Origin: Candidatus Poribacteria bacterium WGA-3G
Lineage (GTDB): Bacteria > Poribacteria > WGA-4E > WGA-3G
Direction: 5' to 3'
Length of the DNA stretch: 64,000 bases
Assembly (NCBI GenBank): GCA_000406005.1
Contig: ASZN01000004.1
Coordinates: 137,948-201,947 of the forward strand
Shown: positions 16,348-24,205 of the stretch, piece by piece
How positions within the stretch are numbered: position 1 is the stretch's first letter
How the letters are laid out: every line of letters begins with the position of its first letter
Position numbers and translations under genes: made by a program
Notes under the pieces: model-generated
What the model was told of the DNA's origin: nothing
The model's input: only the letters and a program-made list of their open reading frames with translations
The model's database searches: none

Positions 16348-17931
16348 ATGGAAAAGGAAATACTTATTTCCGATGATGAGTATGAAACGCGCTGTGGCGT
16401 ACTTGAGGAGGGGGTGCTGAATGAAATTTATATTGAGCGGAAAGCAGCAATGCAGACATTGGGCAATCTCTATAAGGGCAGAGTCGAAAATGTTTTACCC
16501 GGAATGCAGGTGGCTTTCGTCGATATTGGATTAGACCGCCACGCCTTTTTACATATTTCTGACATCAAATTCGAGAGTATTAACGGAGATGAGACTGATG
16601 ATGAAAATTCTGATGGAAACCGAGGCTCGAGTAAGAATGCCGAGACCTTAGATTTAAAAGCAAAGTTAGGTAAATCGTCGCGTGGTGGACGTGGATTCCC
16701 GTTTCTTATCAGCGATCTCATTTCAAAGAAAGAAGAACTTCTCGTACAAGTCGGAAAAGAGCCGATCGGCACAAAGGGCGCACGCGTCACCAGTAACATA
16801 ACACTCCCAGGACGCTATGTCGTTTACATGCCGAATTCCTCTAATATCGGTGTGTCGCGCCGTATTGAGTCTGCTACTGAACGGGACAGGCTACGCAACA
16901 TGGCGAAGACGATTAAAGCTGATGTTGAGGGCGGTTTTATTATTCGGACAGCGGCGGAAGGCTTAAGCGAATCCGAATTTGCAGCCGAGATCCGATACCT
17001 CATCAAACAGTGGGTCGATGTTGGTGAACGCGCACGCCGGAAATCGGCGCCTTGTCTCATCAGTGAAGACCTGAGCTTCACGAATAGGATCGTCCGAGAT
17101 ATGTTGACTAAGGACGTTAAGCAGCTTCTCATCGACTCAAAGAGCGGGTATGAGGAGACGATGGATTATGTCGCCTCTGTTATGCCAGACTTGAAACCGA
17201 GGGTATCGCTTTATAAAGATGCTGCGCCAACGCTCTTTGAGGCTTATGGCGTAGAACGCGCACTCAAGGAAGCGCTCAGTGAGAAAATATGGCTTAAGTG
17301 TGGGGGACATATTATCATCCAACAGACCGAAGCCATGGTCTCGATTGATGTTAATACCGGACGGTTTGTCGGGAAATCTGATCCAGACAATACCATCCTT
17401 AGTGCTAATCTTGAAGCAGTTGAAGAGGTCGTCCGCCAGATTCAGCTCCGCGATCTTGGTGGTATTATTGTCGTTGATTTCATTGATATGGAAGAGGCAT
17501 CGCACCGGAAGCGGGTCTTTAAAATGCTACAGGAGGCGCTCCGTAAGGACCGTGCCCGCACCAACATCCTCCACTTCTCAGACTTAGGTTTGGTTGAGAT
17601 GACGCGCCAACGCACGCGTCCAAGCCTCTCTACGCTGCTGAAGGAGGAATGTCCTTACTGCGATGGACACGGCACAGTGCTTTCTATTGAAACAGTCGTC
17701 ATTCAGTTGCTGCGTGCGATTAAAGCCGCACATAGCCATACGAAGCACTCCAAATTGCGTGTTATTGCTAACGACTATGTCGTCTCGCATATTAAGTCGC
17801 AGATGTCGCATAAGTTGGGTGAACTTAAGAAGTCGTTGCAATTAGATTTAACGCTCGAATCTGATCCCGATCTCCACCTCGAAGATTATCGCATTTTCGT
17901 CAGCGGTGGTGAAGAGATATTCCTTGATTAA
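16348..17931 (+). CDS. rng: Ribonuclease E/G family protein
   Basis: 527 residues, the length of RNase G rather than RNase E (no long C-terminal scaffold). S1-like domain at about 38-125 (NLYKGRVENVLPGMQVAFVD) carries an acidic insertion near 80-105. The catalytic part contains the metal-binding VSIDVNTGRFVG and IIVVDFIDM Asp residues, and CPYCDGHG supplies the Zn-link cysteines of the tetramer interface. It cleaves AU-rich single-stranded RNA in rRNA maturation and mRNA decay. CTGGAGG precedes the ATG. Placement just upstream of rplU-rpmA is common in bacteria. Confidence 0.94.
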   Translation: MEKEILISDDEYETRCGVLEEGVLNEIYIERKAAMQTLGNLYKGRVENVLPGMQVAFVDIGLDRHAFLHISDIKFESINGDETDDENSDGNRGSSKNAETLDLKAKLGKSSRGGRGFPFLISDLISKKEELLVQVGKEPIGTKGARVTSNITLPGRYVVYMPNSSNIGVSRRIESATERDRLRNMAKTIKADVEGGFIIRTAAEGLSESEFAAEIRYLIKQWVDVGERARRKSAPCLISEDLSFTNRIVRDMLTKDVKQLLIDSKSGYEETMDYVASVMPDLKPRVSLYKDAAPTLFEAYGVERALKEALSEKIWLKCGGHIIIQQTEAMVSIDVNTGRFVGKSDPDNTILSANLEAVEEVVRQIQLRDLGGIIVVDFIDMEEASHRKRVFKMLQEALRKDRARTNILHFSDLGLVEMTRQRTRPSLSTLLKEECPYCDGHGTVLSIETVVIQLLRAIKAAHSHTKHSKLRVIANDYVVSHIKSQMSHKLGELKKSLQLDLTLESDPDLHLEDYRIFVSGGEEIFLD

Positions 17932-17950
17932 TACGGAGGTGTCCGACTCA

Positions 17951-18075
17951 GACCCAGGTCCGGTAGGTTCGGTTTTTGCGGTGTACGCACCCAGATGCGA
18001 TCTGCATCGCGGTGTACGCACCCAAATGCGATCTGCATTCCAACCGAACCGGATTTTGCACGGAAACCTTGGACA
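17951..18075. repeat. Nested composite repeat upstream of rplU
   Basis: The flank CCAGGTCCGGTA opens a palindrome whose arms GGTTCGGTT and AACCGAACC are separated by a 31-base unit present twice in tandem (17979 and 18010; GCGGTGTACGCACCC start, itself containing GATGC-gatct-GCATC). It then resumes the family's right flank CGGATTTTGCACGGAAACC. The inner unit looks inserted into the loop of the outer palindrome. Confidence 0.8.
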
Positions 18076-18090
18076 AAATGTCAATCTAAG

Positions 18091-18119
18091 TTGACATTGG
18101 CGCGTTTTTAAGGTATAAT
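18091..18119 (+). promoter_or_regulatory. Consensus promoter for rplU-rpmA
   Basis: TTGACA (18091-18096), 17 bases, TATAAT (18114-18119): a perfect sigma-70 match about 27 bases before the rplU start. Confidence 0.9.
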
Positions 18120-18145
18120 TTAAGTAGAAAGGAGTGATTTCAAAA

Positions 18146-18484
18146 ATGTATGCAGTTTTTGCGAGCGGCGGGAAACAGCACCGTGTAGAAGTCGGGAATC
18201 TGATTGATGTTGAAAAACTCGATGCAGACGTTGGCGAAAGCGTTAAATTCCCGTCTGTCTTGGCTGTCGTTGATGATGACGGTCAGTTGCAAGCCGGCTC
18301 GCCTTATCTTGAAAACACCGCTGTTACGGGTGAGGTCGTTCAACAGGCACGCACGAAAAAGATTGTTGTCTTCAAATCGAAACGGCGTAAGGGTTATAAA
18401 CGTAAATTAGGTCACCGTCAATCATTTACACGCGTGAAAATTACCGCGATTGGTGCGGTGGAGGAAGAATCTAATGGCTCATAA
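18146..18484 (+). CDS. rplU: 50S ribosomal protein L21
   Basis: 112 residues from the ATG at 18146, with AAAGGAG 11 bases upstream. Family start MYAVFASGGKQHRVEVGN and the RNA-binding stretch KSKRRKGYKRKLGHRQSFT are diagnostic of bL21. Its stop overlaps the start of rpmA by 11 bases, so the two are translationally coupled. Confidence 0.97.
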   Translation: MYAVFASGGKQHRVEVGNLIDVEKLDADVGESVKFPSVLAVVDDDGQLQAGSPYLENTAVTGEVVQQARTKKIVVFKSKRRKGYKRKLGHRQSFTRVKITAIGAVEEESNGS

Positions 18485-18740
18485 GAAAGGCGGCGGAAGT
18501 ACTCGGAACGGACGTGACACGATCGGTAAACGGCTCGGTGTCAAAAGATTTTCTGGAAGTTTTGTCACCGCAGGATGCATCCTCGCTCGGCAGCGCGGGA
18601 CACACATACATGCCGGTAACAATGTCGGGGTCGGAAGCGACTATACACTCTACTCGAAAATTGACGGATATGTATGGTTTGAACGAAAAGACAAATATCG
18701 CCGGAAGGTGAGCGTCTATACGGAGTGTCCTGAATATTAG
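18474..18740 (+). CDS. rpmA: 50S ribosomal protein L27
   Basis: 88 residues beginning MAHKKGGGSTRNGRD, the conserved bL27 N-terminus that reaches the peptidyl transferase centre; there is no cleavable N-terminal extension. GGAGGAAG lies just ahead. The internal motif ILARQRGTHIHAGNNVG is conserved. Overlaps rplU. Confidence 0.97.
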   Translation: MAHKKGGGSTRNGRDTIGKRLGVKRFSGSFVTAGCILARQRGTHIHAGNNVGVGSDYTLYSKIDGYVWFERKDKYRRKVSVYTECPEY

Positions 18741-18773
18741 CGCGGACATCCGCACCGAGAACGAATGACCAGA

Positions 18774-18823
18774 AGCCTTGCCTTAGGGGGTCGCATCGCG
18801 CGTCGCCCGAGCGAGGCTTTTTT
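18774..18823 (+). terminator. Intrinsic terminator after rpmA
   Basis: AGCCTTGC pairs (one G-U) with GCGAGGCT, with a structured loop, followed by TTTTTT ending at 18823. Confidence 0.75.
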
Positions 18824-18844
18824 AATCTAAATAGGGAAACCGAT

Positions 18845-19249
18845 ATGAGATGGGCAATCTGTTTCATTGCGATGACAATGGTACTTGGCTGCGGCGGCGA
18901 ATTACAACAACTCGCCGTTGAGACAATGCAAAACGCAAACGTGGCAATCACGTCCGCGGATGCTGTCGGCGCACAGGAGTCCGCAGGGACACCTTTCCGC
19001 GCCGCAGAGGAGATGTTGGGTACGGCTGAGAATGCTATGGATGCTGGTGATGCTGAACGCGCGTATCGATTGGCACTCCGCGCATATCTCCACGCACGAA
19101 TCGCAACTGAGACCGCTATCGCGCTTCGTGAAGAGGCAGTCGTTGAAGAAGCACAGGCACAGCTGACACTCACTGAGGAGAATGTCGCTGAAGTACGCCA
19201 GCGGCTTCAGATAGCGAGAGAAGAATTTGATGCCTTACGAAGCGATTAA
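18845..19249 (+). CDS. DUF4398-like lipoprotein
   Basis: 134 residues. Short signal peptide ending in the lipobox VLGC with Cys16, then an alanine-rich helical region with the DUF4398 pattern (AEEMLGTAENAMDAGDAERAYRLALRAYLHA) and a coiled-coil tail. Probably an outer-membrane or periplasmic lipoprotein. It is followed 32 bases later by a larger relative that carries an OmpA domain, suggesting the two act together at the envelope. Confidence 0.82.
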   Translation: MRWAICFIAMTMVLGCGGELQQLAVETMQNANVAITSADAVGAQESAGTPFRAAEEMLGTAENAMDAGDAERAYRLALRAYLHARIATETAIALREEAVVEEAQAQLTLTEENVAEVRQRLQIAREEFDALRSD

Positions 19250-19281
19250 GAAAGTTTAGCTGCATGTTTGAGGGTGAAGTG

Positions 19282-20931
19282 ATGAAATTCTACGGATGGT
19301 TATTTTTCTGTACGTGCCTTGTCGTTTTTGGGTGTGCGAAGCCAGAGATTAATGAAATCGTGCTGGAGACGCAGCTCCAAGACGCACAGCAGGCGATTAA
19401 TGATGCAGCGACATCGGAAGCGGAGTCTTTGGTGCCGGAGGAATTCGGACGGGCCGTGAAACTCCTCAGCTTCGCACGTGATTCTTATGAAAAAGGGGAC
19501 CTCGCACAAAGTTCAGAGTTCGCATCTCAGGCGGAATTGGTCGCACAGATCGCTATTGCGAAAACACGGCAGCGTCACGCCCGGCAGCAAGCCGTTGATG
19601 TCCGAGAACAGATATATCAACAGATCATTACGGCGCATGAACATGAACTTGAAATTGCGCGTCTCCATCAGGCGATCACGGAGGTACAACTCTCTATTGC
19701 CCAAAGTGCACGTAATACCGGTGAACAACAGCGGACGGAACTTTCAAAAGAGATCGCTGATTTACAGACGCAGCTGCGCCAAGCCAAATTGCGCACGCCT
19801 ATAAGAATCGCCGAATCGCTTGCGAACATCGCTGTGGAAATCCACCCGTCTATTAAAAGCACTGCGGACTATGCGCGGAGCCAAGCGGCAATCGCGTCGG
19901 CGTTCGGTTTCATTGAACGTGGCGCATTTACCGAAGCGGAGGATGCTATCGCTGATGTAGAGACGCACGTAAACAGTCTTTACCGGTTGGCTGTCCAAAA
20001 TCAGCAGGCAAAGACGGCGGCAGAAATGGACGCTCGGATCGCGATTGCGCAGGTAGAGGTCGTCCTCCAACGTGCACAAATCCTCAATGCTGTACAGCAT
20101 TCGCCGAAGCAGTTCCAAGAAGCGAGTACGCAGCTACAACGGGCGAAACAGAGATTTGATGTCGGACGTTATGAACAGGCGAAGCAGTCGGCTGAACGAG
20201 CGCAGCAGGTTGCGGAAGCAGCTGTCGCAACAGCGGAGGCAAAAGAATACCTGCAACGCGCACAGCAGGAATTAAGTGCACTGATAGCACGTGCGAAAGA
20301 GGCTGTTGAGGGTATCGGCAAAAAGATTTCGGCGCAAGAAGAAACGCAAGTGCCGCAGCTGGAGCCGCAGCTTTATAAACTCGCTAATTCGGCTTATGAA
20401 AAAGCCATATCTGCATTCGCATCTAAGGAATATCAGATGGCTATTGATACCGCCAAAGAGGCAGAAGATTACCTGCAACGCGCCATTACAAATGCAGTAC
20501 AAGTGACATCGGCGAAGTCGGACCTCGTCGCCGCTTCAAAACAGGTCCCGAAGGTTACCAATGTCATAGAACAGCGCAATAGCGTACTCGTCCGTATTAA
20601 TGGCAACGTCTTCGCACACGGCAGCACGCTGATTGAGAAAGAGTTTTTCGGAACCTTTTCGGGACTCGCGAAAGTGCTACGGACGGCTGGGTTCGATGCC
20701 TATCCTGTCCATATTGAGGTACACACGAGCTCTTTGGGGACTGCGAACGTATTGAAAAAATTGAGTATCGGGCGCGCCGATACAATTAAAAAGTATCTTA
20801 TTGATGAAGGACGTGTCGATGCAAACCGGATTACGGCGGAAGGATTAGGCGAGACGCAACCTATCGCAACTGATGGACACGATAAAGAGGAACGAAACCG
20901 AAGGATTGATATTATCATCAAAACAAATTAA
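19282..20931 (+). CDS. OmpA-family lipoprotein with DUF4398-like repeats
   Basis: 549 residues from the ATG at 19282 (GAGGGTGAAG ahead). Lipobox VVFGC, then long alanine/glutamine-rich helical coiled coil, with DUF4398-like segments around 30-110, 190-270 and 290-400. Residues about 440-549 are an OmpA C-terminal peptidoglycan-binding domain: LSIGRADTIKKYLIDEGRV, ITAEGLGETQPIA and EERNRRIDIII. It likely tethers the outer membrane to peptidoglycan. Follows the smaller DUF4398-like lipoprotein in the same unit. Confidence 0.88.
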   Translation: MKFYGWLFFCTCLVVFGCAKPEINEIVLETQLQDAQQAINDAATSEAESLVPEEFGRAVKLLSFARDSYEKGDLAQSSEFASQAELVAQIAIAKTRQRHARQQAVDVREQIYQQIITAHEHELEIARLHQAITEVQLSIAQSARNTGEQQRTELSKEIADLQTQLRQAKLRTPIRIAESLANIAVEIHPSIKSTADYARSQAAIASAFGFIERGAFTEAEDAIADVETHVNSLYRLAVQNQQAKTAAEMDARIAIAQVEVVLQRAQILNAVQHSPKQFQEASTQLQRAKQRFDVGRYEQAKQSAERAQQVAEAAVATAEAKEYLQRAQQELSALIARAKEAVEGIGKKISAQEETQVPQLEPQLYKLANSAYEKAISAFASKEYQMAIDTAKEAEDYLQRAITNAVQVTSAKSDLVAASKQVPKVTNVIEQRNSVLVRINGNVFAHGSTLIEKEFFGTFSGLAKVLRTAGFDAYPVHIEVHTSSLGTANVLKKLSIGRADTIKKYLIDEGRVDANRITAEGLGETQPIATDGHDKEERNRRIDIIIKTN

Positions 20932-20937
20932 AGTATC

Positions 20938-21225
20938 GTGCAAAACGTGGATCCTTATGTCGTCAATCAGATCGCAATGAGCCTGTTTGGAGACAGGTAT
21001 ATTATCATTTACGGGAATACGATTCAGTTCCACAACCACTGTTACCATGTGCGGTGTATCGACACACCCGGACACGCGTATCAGGGGTTTTACTATTTAG
21101 AGGACGCGAACACAGGTTTGGCTATGTTGAACGATATTGATTTCGCGCCTCCCGGATCTTATGGCGTAATTTTCGATTCGCAGACCGGTAGTATCGTCGG
21201 TTGCGAAACGGTGCCTAACCAGTAA
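20938..21225 (+). CDS. Hypothetical protein (95 aa)
   Basis: GTG start 6 bases after the stop of the OmpA-type gene, so probably co-translated; no clear ribosome site of its own. Soluble, rich in aromatic and His residues (IQFHNHCYHVRCIDTPGHAY). No signal peptide or recognised family. Confidence 0.6.
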   Translation: MQNVDPYVVNQIAMSLFGDRYIIIYGNTIQFHNHCYHVRCIDTPGHAYQGFYYLEDANTGLAMLNDIDFAPPGSYGVIFDSQTGSIVGCETVPNQ

Positions 21226-21229
21226 AGAA

Positions 21230-21258
21230 ACGGCATTGATCGATAGATCGTATGCCGT
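21230..21258. promoter_or_regulatory. Imperfect palindrome immediately upstream of guaA
   Basis: ACGGCAT, then GATC..GATC, then ATGCCGT. It ends about 10 bases before the guaA ATG, covering the ribosome-binding region. It could be an operator or an RNA hairpin controlling translation; there is no U tract. Confidence 0.45.
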
Positions 21259-21268
21259 CTATTGAGAT

Positions 21269-22840
21269 ATGAGCCACACGAGTGACAGTATATCAACACG
21301 GCAAGAGCCCCTCCTTATTTTGGACTTCGGTTCGCAATACACGCAGCTCATTGCGCGGCGGATACGCGAACAGAACGTCTATTGCGAAATCCATCCATAT
21401 ACCTTAACGTTACCGCAGGTAAAAACCATCGCGCCGAAAGGTGTCATTCTCAGTGGCGGTCCCTCGAGCGTCTATGAAGCGGGTGCCCCGACAGTCGATC
21501 CAAAACTTTTTGAACTCGGCGTACCGGTGTTGGGTATCTGCTACGGTATGCAACTCATGGCAGCACTCTTAACGGGTGGAAAGGTGCATCCTGCTGCCGA
21601 GCGGGAATATGGACACACACCGCTTCAAGTACTCAGCGGAACCGACCCCCTATTTTCGGGACTCGCCTCGAACTTTTCCGCGTGGATGAGTCACGGGGAT
21701 CGGATTGAGGTGCCACCGGCGGGGTTCCAAATCATCGCTAAGACGGAGAACGCCCCTGTCGCCGCTATGGCGGATACGGATCGTGGGTTTTACGGTTTGC
21801 AGTTTCACCCGGAGGTGGCGCATACACAAGATGCGGACCAGATTTTGGCGAACTTCGCACGCGAGGTTTGTGGATGCCGCAGTACCTGGACGATGCGTGC
21901 TTTCGTCGCACGCGCTACGGCACAAATACAGGAACGGGTCCGTGATGCGCGCGTCCTCTGTGCCGTCAGCGGTGGTATCGATTCTATGGTCCTGGCGACA
22001 CTCCTCCATCGAGCCATCGGCGACGCACTTGTATCTGTCTTTGTTGATAACGGATTGCTCCGAAAAAATGAGGCTGCTGAGGTCGTTGAGACTTGCAAAA
22101 AGATCGGCATCCCCTTGATCGCTATAGATGCTGTCGCACCCTTTCTCGATGGGTTAGCCGGTATCACGGATCCAGAGAAGAAACGGAAGGTGATCGGTGC
22201 GCAGTTCATTGAGACCTTCAAGGGCGCGGTCGCAGATATAGGGCACGATTTCCGTTTCCTTGCACAGGGGACGCTCTACCCCGATGTGATTGAGAGTGTT
22301 TCTGTGAAGGGGCCTTCTGCAACGATCAAGACGCATCATAACGTCGGTGGACTGCCCTCGGACATGCCGTTTGAGTTACTCGAACCCTTCAGGGAACTTT
22401 TTAAGGATGAGGTTCGCGCTGTCGGTGCTGAGTTGAATGTTCCGTCCGATGTCCTCGGACGGCATCCGTTTCCAGGACCTGGGCTCGCCGTCCGCGTCTT
22501 AGGTGAGGTGACCTATGAACGTTTGGCGGTGCTCCGTGCCGCAGATGCGATCTTTATCTCCGAAATTAAGGCAGCGGGGTTATACAACGATATTTGGCAG
22601 GCATTGGTTGTGCTGCTTCCTGTGAGGAGTGTCGGGGTGATGGGCGACGCGCGGACCTATGAAAACGTGGCCGCGCTCCGTGCTGTCACGAGTAGCGATG
22701 CGATGACAGCAGATTGGGCGCGCATACCCGCCGACCTACTCGCGAGAATCTCTAACAGGATTATCAACGAGGTTCAAGGTATCAATCGTGTCGTTTACGA
22801 TATAAGTTCAAAACCGCCCAGCACGATCGAGTGGGAATAG
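21269..22840 (+). CDS. guaA: GMP synthase (glutamine-hydrolysing)
   Basis: 523 residues, standard length. Class I glutamine amidotransferase domain at 15-205 with Cys91 (GICYGMQ), His180 and Glu182 (FHPEV). ATP-pyrophosphatase domain with P-loop SGGIDS at 234-239. C-terminal dimerisation domain with HPFPGPGLAVR and the final SKPPSTIEWE. It converts XMP to GMP in the cytoplasm. Confidence 0.97.
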   Translation: MSHTSDSISTRQEPLLILDFGSQYTQLIARRIREQNVYCEIHPYTLTLPQVKTIAPKGVILSGGPSSVYEAGAPTVDPKLFELGVPVLGICYGMQLMAALLTGGKVHPAAEREYGHTPLQVLSGTDPLFSGLASNFSAWMSHGDRIEVPPAGFQIIAKTENAPVAAMADTDRGFYGLQFHPEVAHTQDADQILANFAREVCGCRSTWTMRAFVARATAQIQERVRDARVLCAVSGGIDSMVLATLLHRAIGDALVSVFVDNGLLRKNEAAEVVETCKKIGIPLIAIDAVAPFLDGLAGITDPEKKRKVIGAQFIETFKGAVADIGHDFRFLAQGTLYPDVIESVSVKGPSATIKTHHNVGGLPSDMPFELLEPFRELFKDEVRAVGAELNVPSDVLGRHPFPGPGLAVRVLGEVTYERLAVLRAADAIFISEIKAAGLYNDIWQALVVLLPVRSVGVMGDARTYENVAALRAVTSSDAMTADWARIPADLLARISNRIINEVQGINRVVYDISSKPPSTIEWE

Positions 22841-22850
22841 GAATAGTTAT

Positions 22851-22982
22851 TAGTTTTCAGTACGATTTTTTTCTACGAAAAAAACTTTCAGTTCTCAGTT
22901 AACATTTTGTGGCGGTTACTTTTTGTTTCACTGCCACAACACACCTCTTAACTGACAACTGCGTACTGTTAACTGATAACTA
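22851..22982. repeat. CAGTAC-hairpin-TTTCAG interspersed repeat and AACTG words
   Basis: TTTCAGTAC, TTTTTTTC-tac-GAAAAAAA stem, CTTTCAG, followed by words such as TTAACTGACAACTG and TTAACTGATAAC. Fills the gap between guaA and the aminotransferase stop. Confidence 0.8.
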
Positions 22983-22983
22983 A

Positions 22984-24153
22984 TTAATACACCTGCGCTG
23001 CTGCGTGGACGGCTGTACCCGATTCCACGTTGTGTCCGGACGCAATCAGTAATTTCTCCAATGCGTTGAGGACAAGCATTACATTCCGTTCATTCGCAGA
23101 TTCACCCATCAATCCGATCCGCCACGCTTTCCCGCCAAAGATACCTAATCCTGCACCGATCTCTATTCCGTAGTCTGTAATGAGTTGTTTTCGGATAGTT
23201 GCGTCATCAATGCCTTCTGGGATACGGAGCGTTGTGAGCATCGGGGCGCGGTATCCGGCTTCAGCTGCGGGTTGTAAATTGATCGCTTCTGCGCCGGCGA
23301 GAAGTGCGCGTGCGTTAAGTTCGTGCCGGGCATAGCGAGCTGCCAATCCCTCTTCTAAGACGACGCGTAACGCTTCCCGTAATGCGTAGATCATTGACAT
23401 AGAGACGGTGTGATGATAGCCGCGTGTCTCACCGTGCCAGTAGTTTTCCAAGAGCGTCATATCGAGATAAAAACTCTGAATCGGCGTTTTTCGAGTTCGG
23501 ATCACGTCAACGGCGCGTTCGCTGAAACTGATAGGCGAGAGTCCGGGGGGTGCGGCGAGGCATTTTTGGGTGCAGCTGTATGCGATATCGATGCCGCGTG
23601 CATCCATGTCCACAGGTTGTCCACCGAGTGATGTCACACAATCGGCGAGAAAGAGGGCGCCACTGTCGTGCGCAATCCCGATGGCATCGGTTAGCGGTTG
23701 GAGGATACCGGTAGAGGTCTCCGCGTGGACGAGTGCAACAAGTTTCAGTGCCGTCGTTTTCTCAACGGCTTCCGCAATTTTTTCTGCAGGGATGTGTGTT
23801 CCCCATTCCGCTTCTACGGTTGTAACGGCACCGCCGCACCGCGTGGCGATGTCGGCGATCCGCTCACCGAAGTAGCCGTTGATACCGACAATAACACCGT
23901 CACCGGGTTCGATGACATTGGCGAGTGCCGCTTCCATTCCGGCAGTACCGGTGCCTGAGACAGGAAAGGTCAATCTGTTTGTGGTGCCGAAGACTTGGCG
24001 AAGCAGTGCCACCGTGTCATCCATCACTTCAACGAATTTGGTATCTAAGTACCCCAACATCGGGGTCGTCATTGCTTTAAGTACCCGCGCGTTTGCTTCA
24101 CTCGGTCCGGGACCGAGCAGCACGCGCGGCGGCACTATTAATTCATCATACAC
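22984..24153 (-). CDS. Class V aminotransferase (alanine-glyoxylate / serine-pyruvate type)
   Basis: 389 residues starting at a GTG. Fold type I PLP enzyme with LLGPGPSEANARVLKAM near the start, GTGTAGMEAAL for cofactor phosphate, FLADCVTSLGG with the Asp for the pyridine nitrogen, and the Schiff-base Lys in CTQKCLAAPPG. The C-terminal part ending WRIGLMGESA is typical of the AGXT group. It probably uses glyoxylate or pyruvate with serine or alanine. Faces the guaA gene convergently. Confidence 0.9.
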   Translation of the reverse strand: MYDELIVPPRVLLGPGPSEANARVLKAMTTPMLGYLDTKFVEVMDDTVALLRQVFGTTNRLTFPVSGTGTAGMEAALANVIEPGDGVIVGINGYFGERIADIATRCGGAVTTVEAEWGTHIPAEKIAEAVEKTTALKLVALVHAETSTGILQPLTDAIGIAHDSGALFLADCVTSLGGQPVDMDARGIDIAYSCTQKCLAAPPGLSPISFSERAVDVIRTRKTPIQSFYLDMTLLENYWHGETRGYHHTVSMSMIYALREALRVVLEEGLAARYARHELNARALLAGAEAINLQPAAEAGYRAPMLTTLRIPEGIDDATIRKQLITDYGIEIGAGLGIFGGKAWRIGLMGESANERNVMLVLNALEKLLIASGHNVESGTAVHAAAQVY

Positions 24154-24176
24154 TTTTTTAGATTACCCTTAAAATA

Positions 24177-24197
24177 GGCGGGGTTTGTAACCCCGCC
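24177..24197. repeat. Palindromic repeat, GGTT/AACC family
   Basis: GGCGGGGTT, loop tgt, AACCCCGCC: a perfect 9-pair stem between the TPR gene stop and the aminotransferase start. Confidence 0.85.
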
Positions 24198-24205
24198 TTT
24201 AATGA

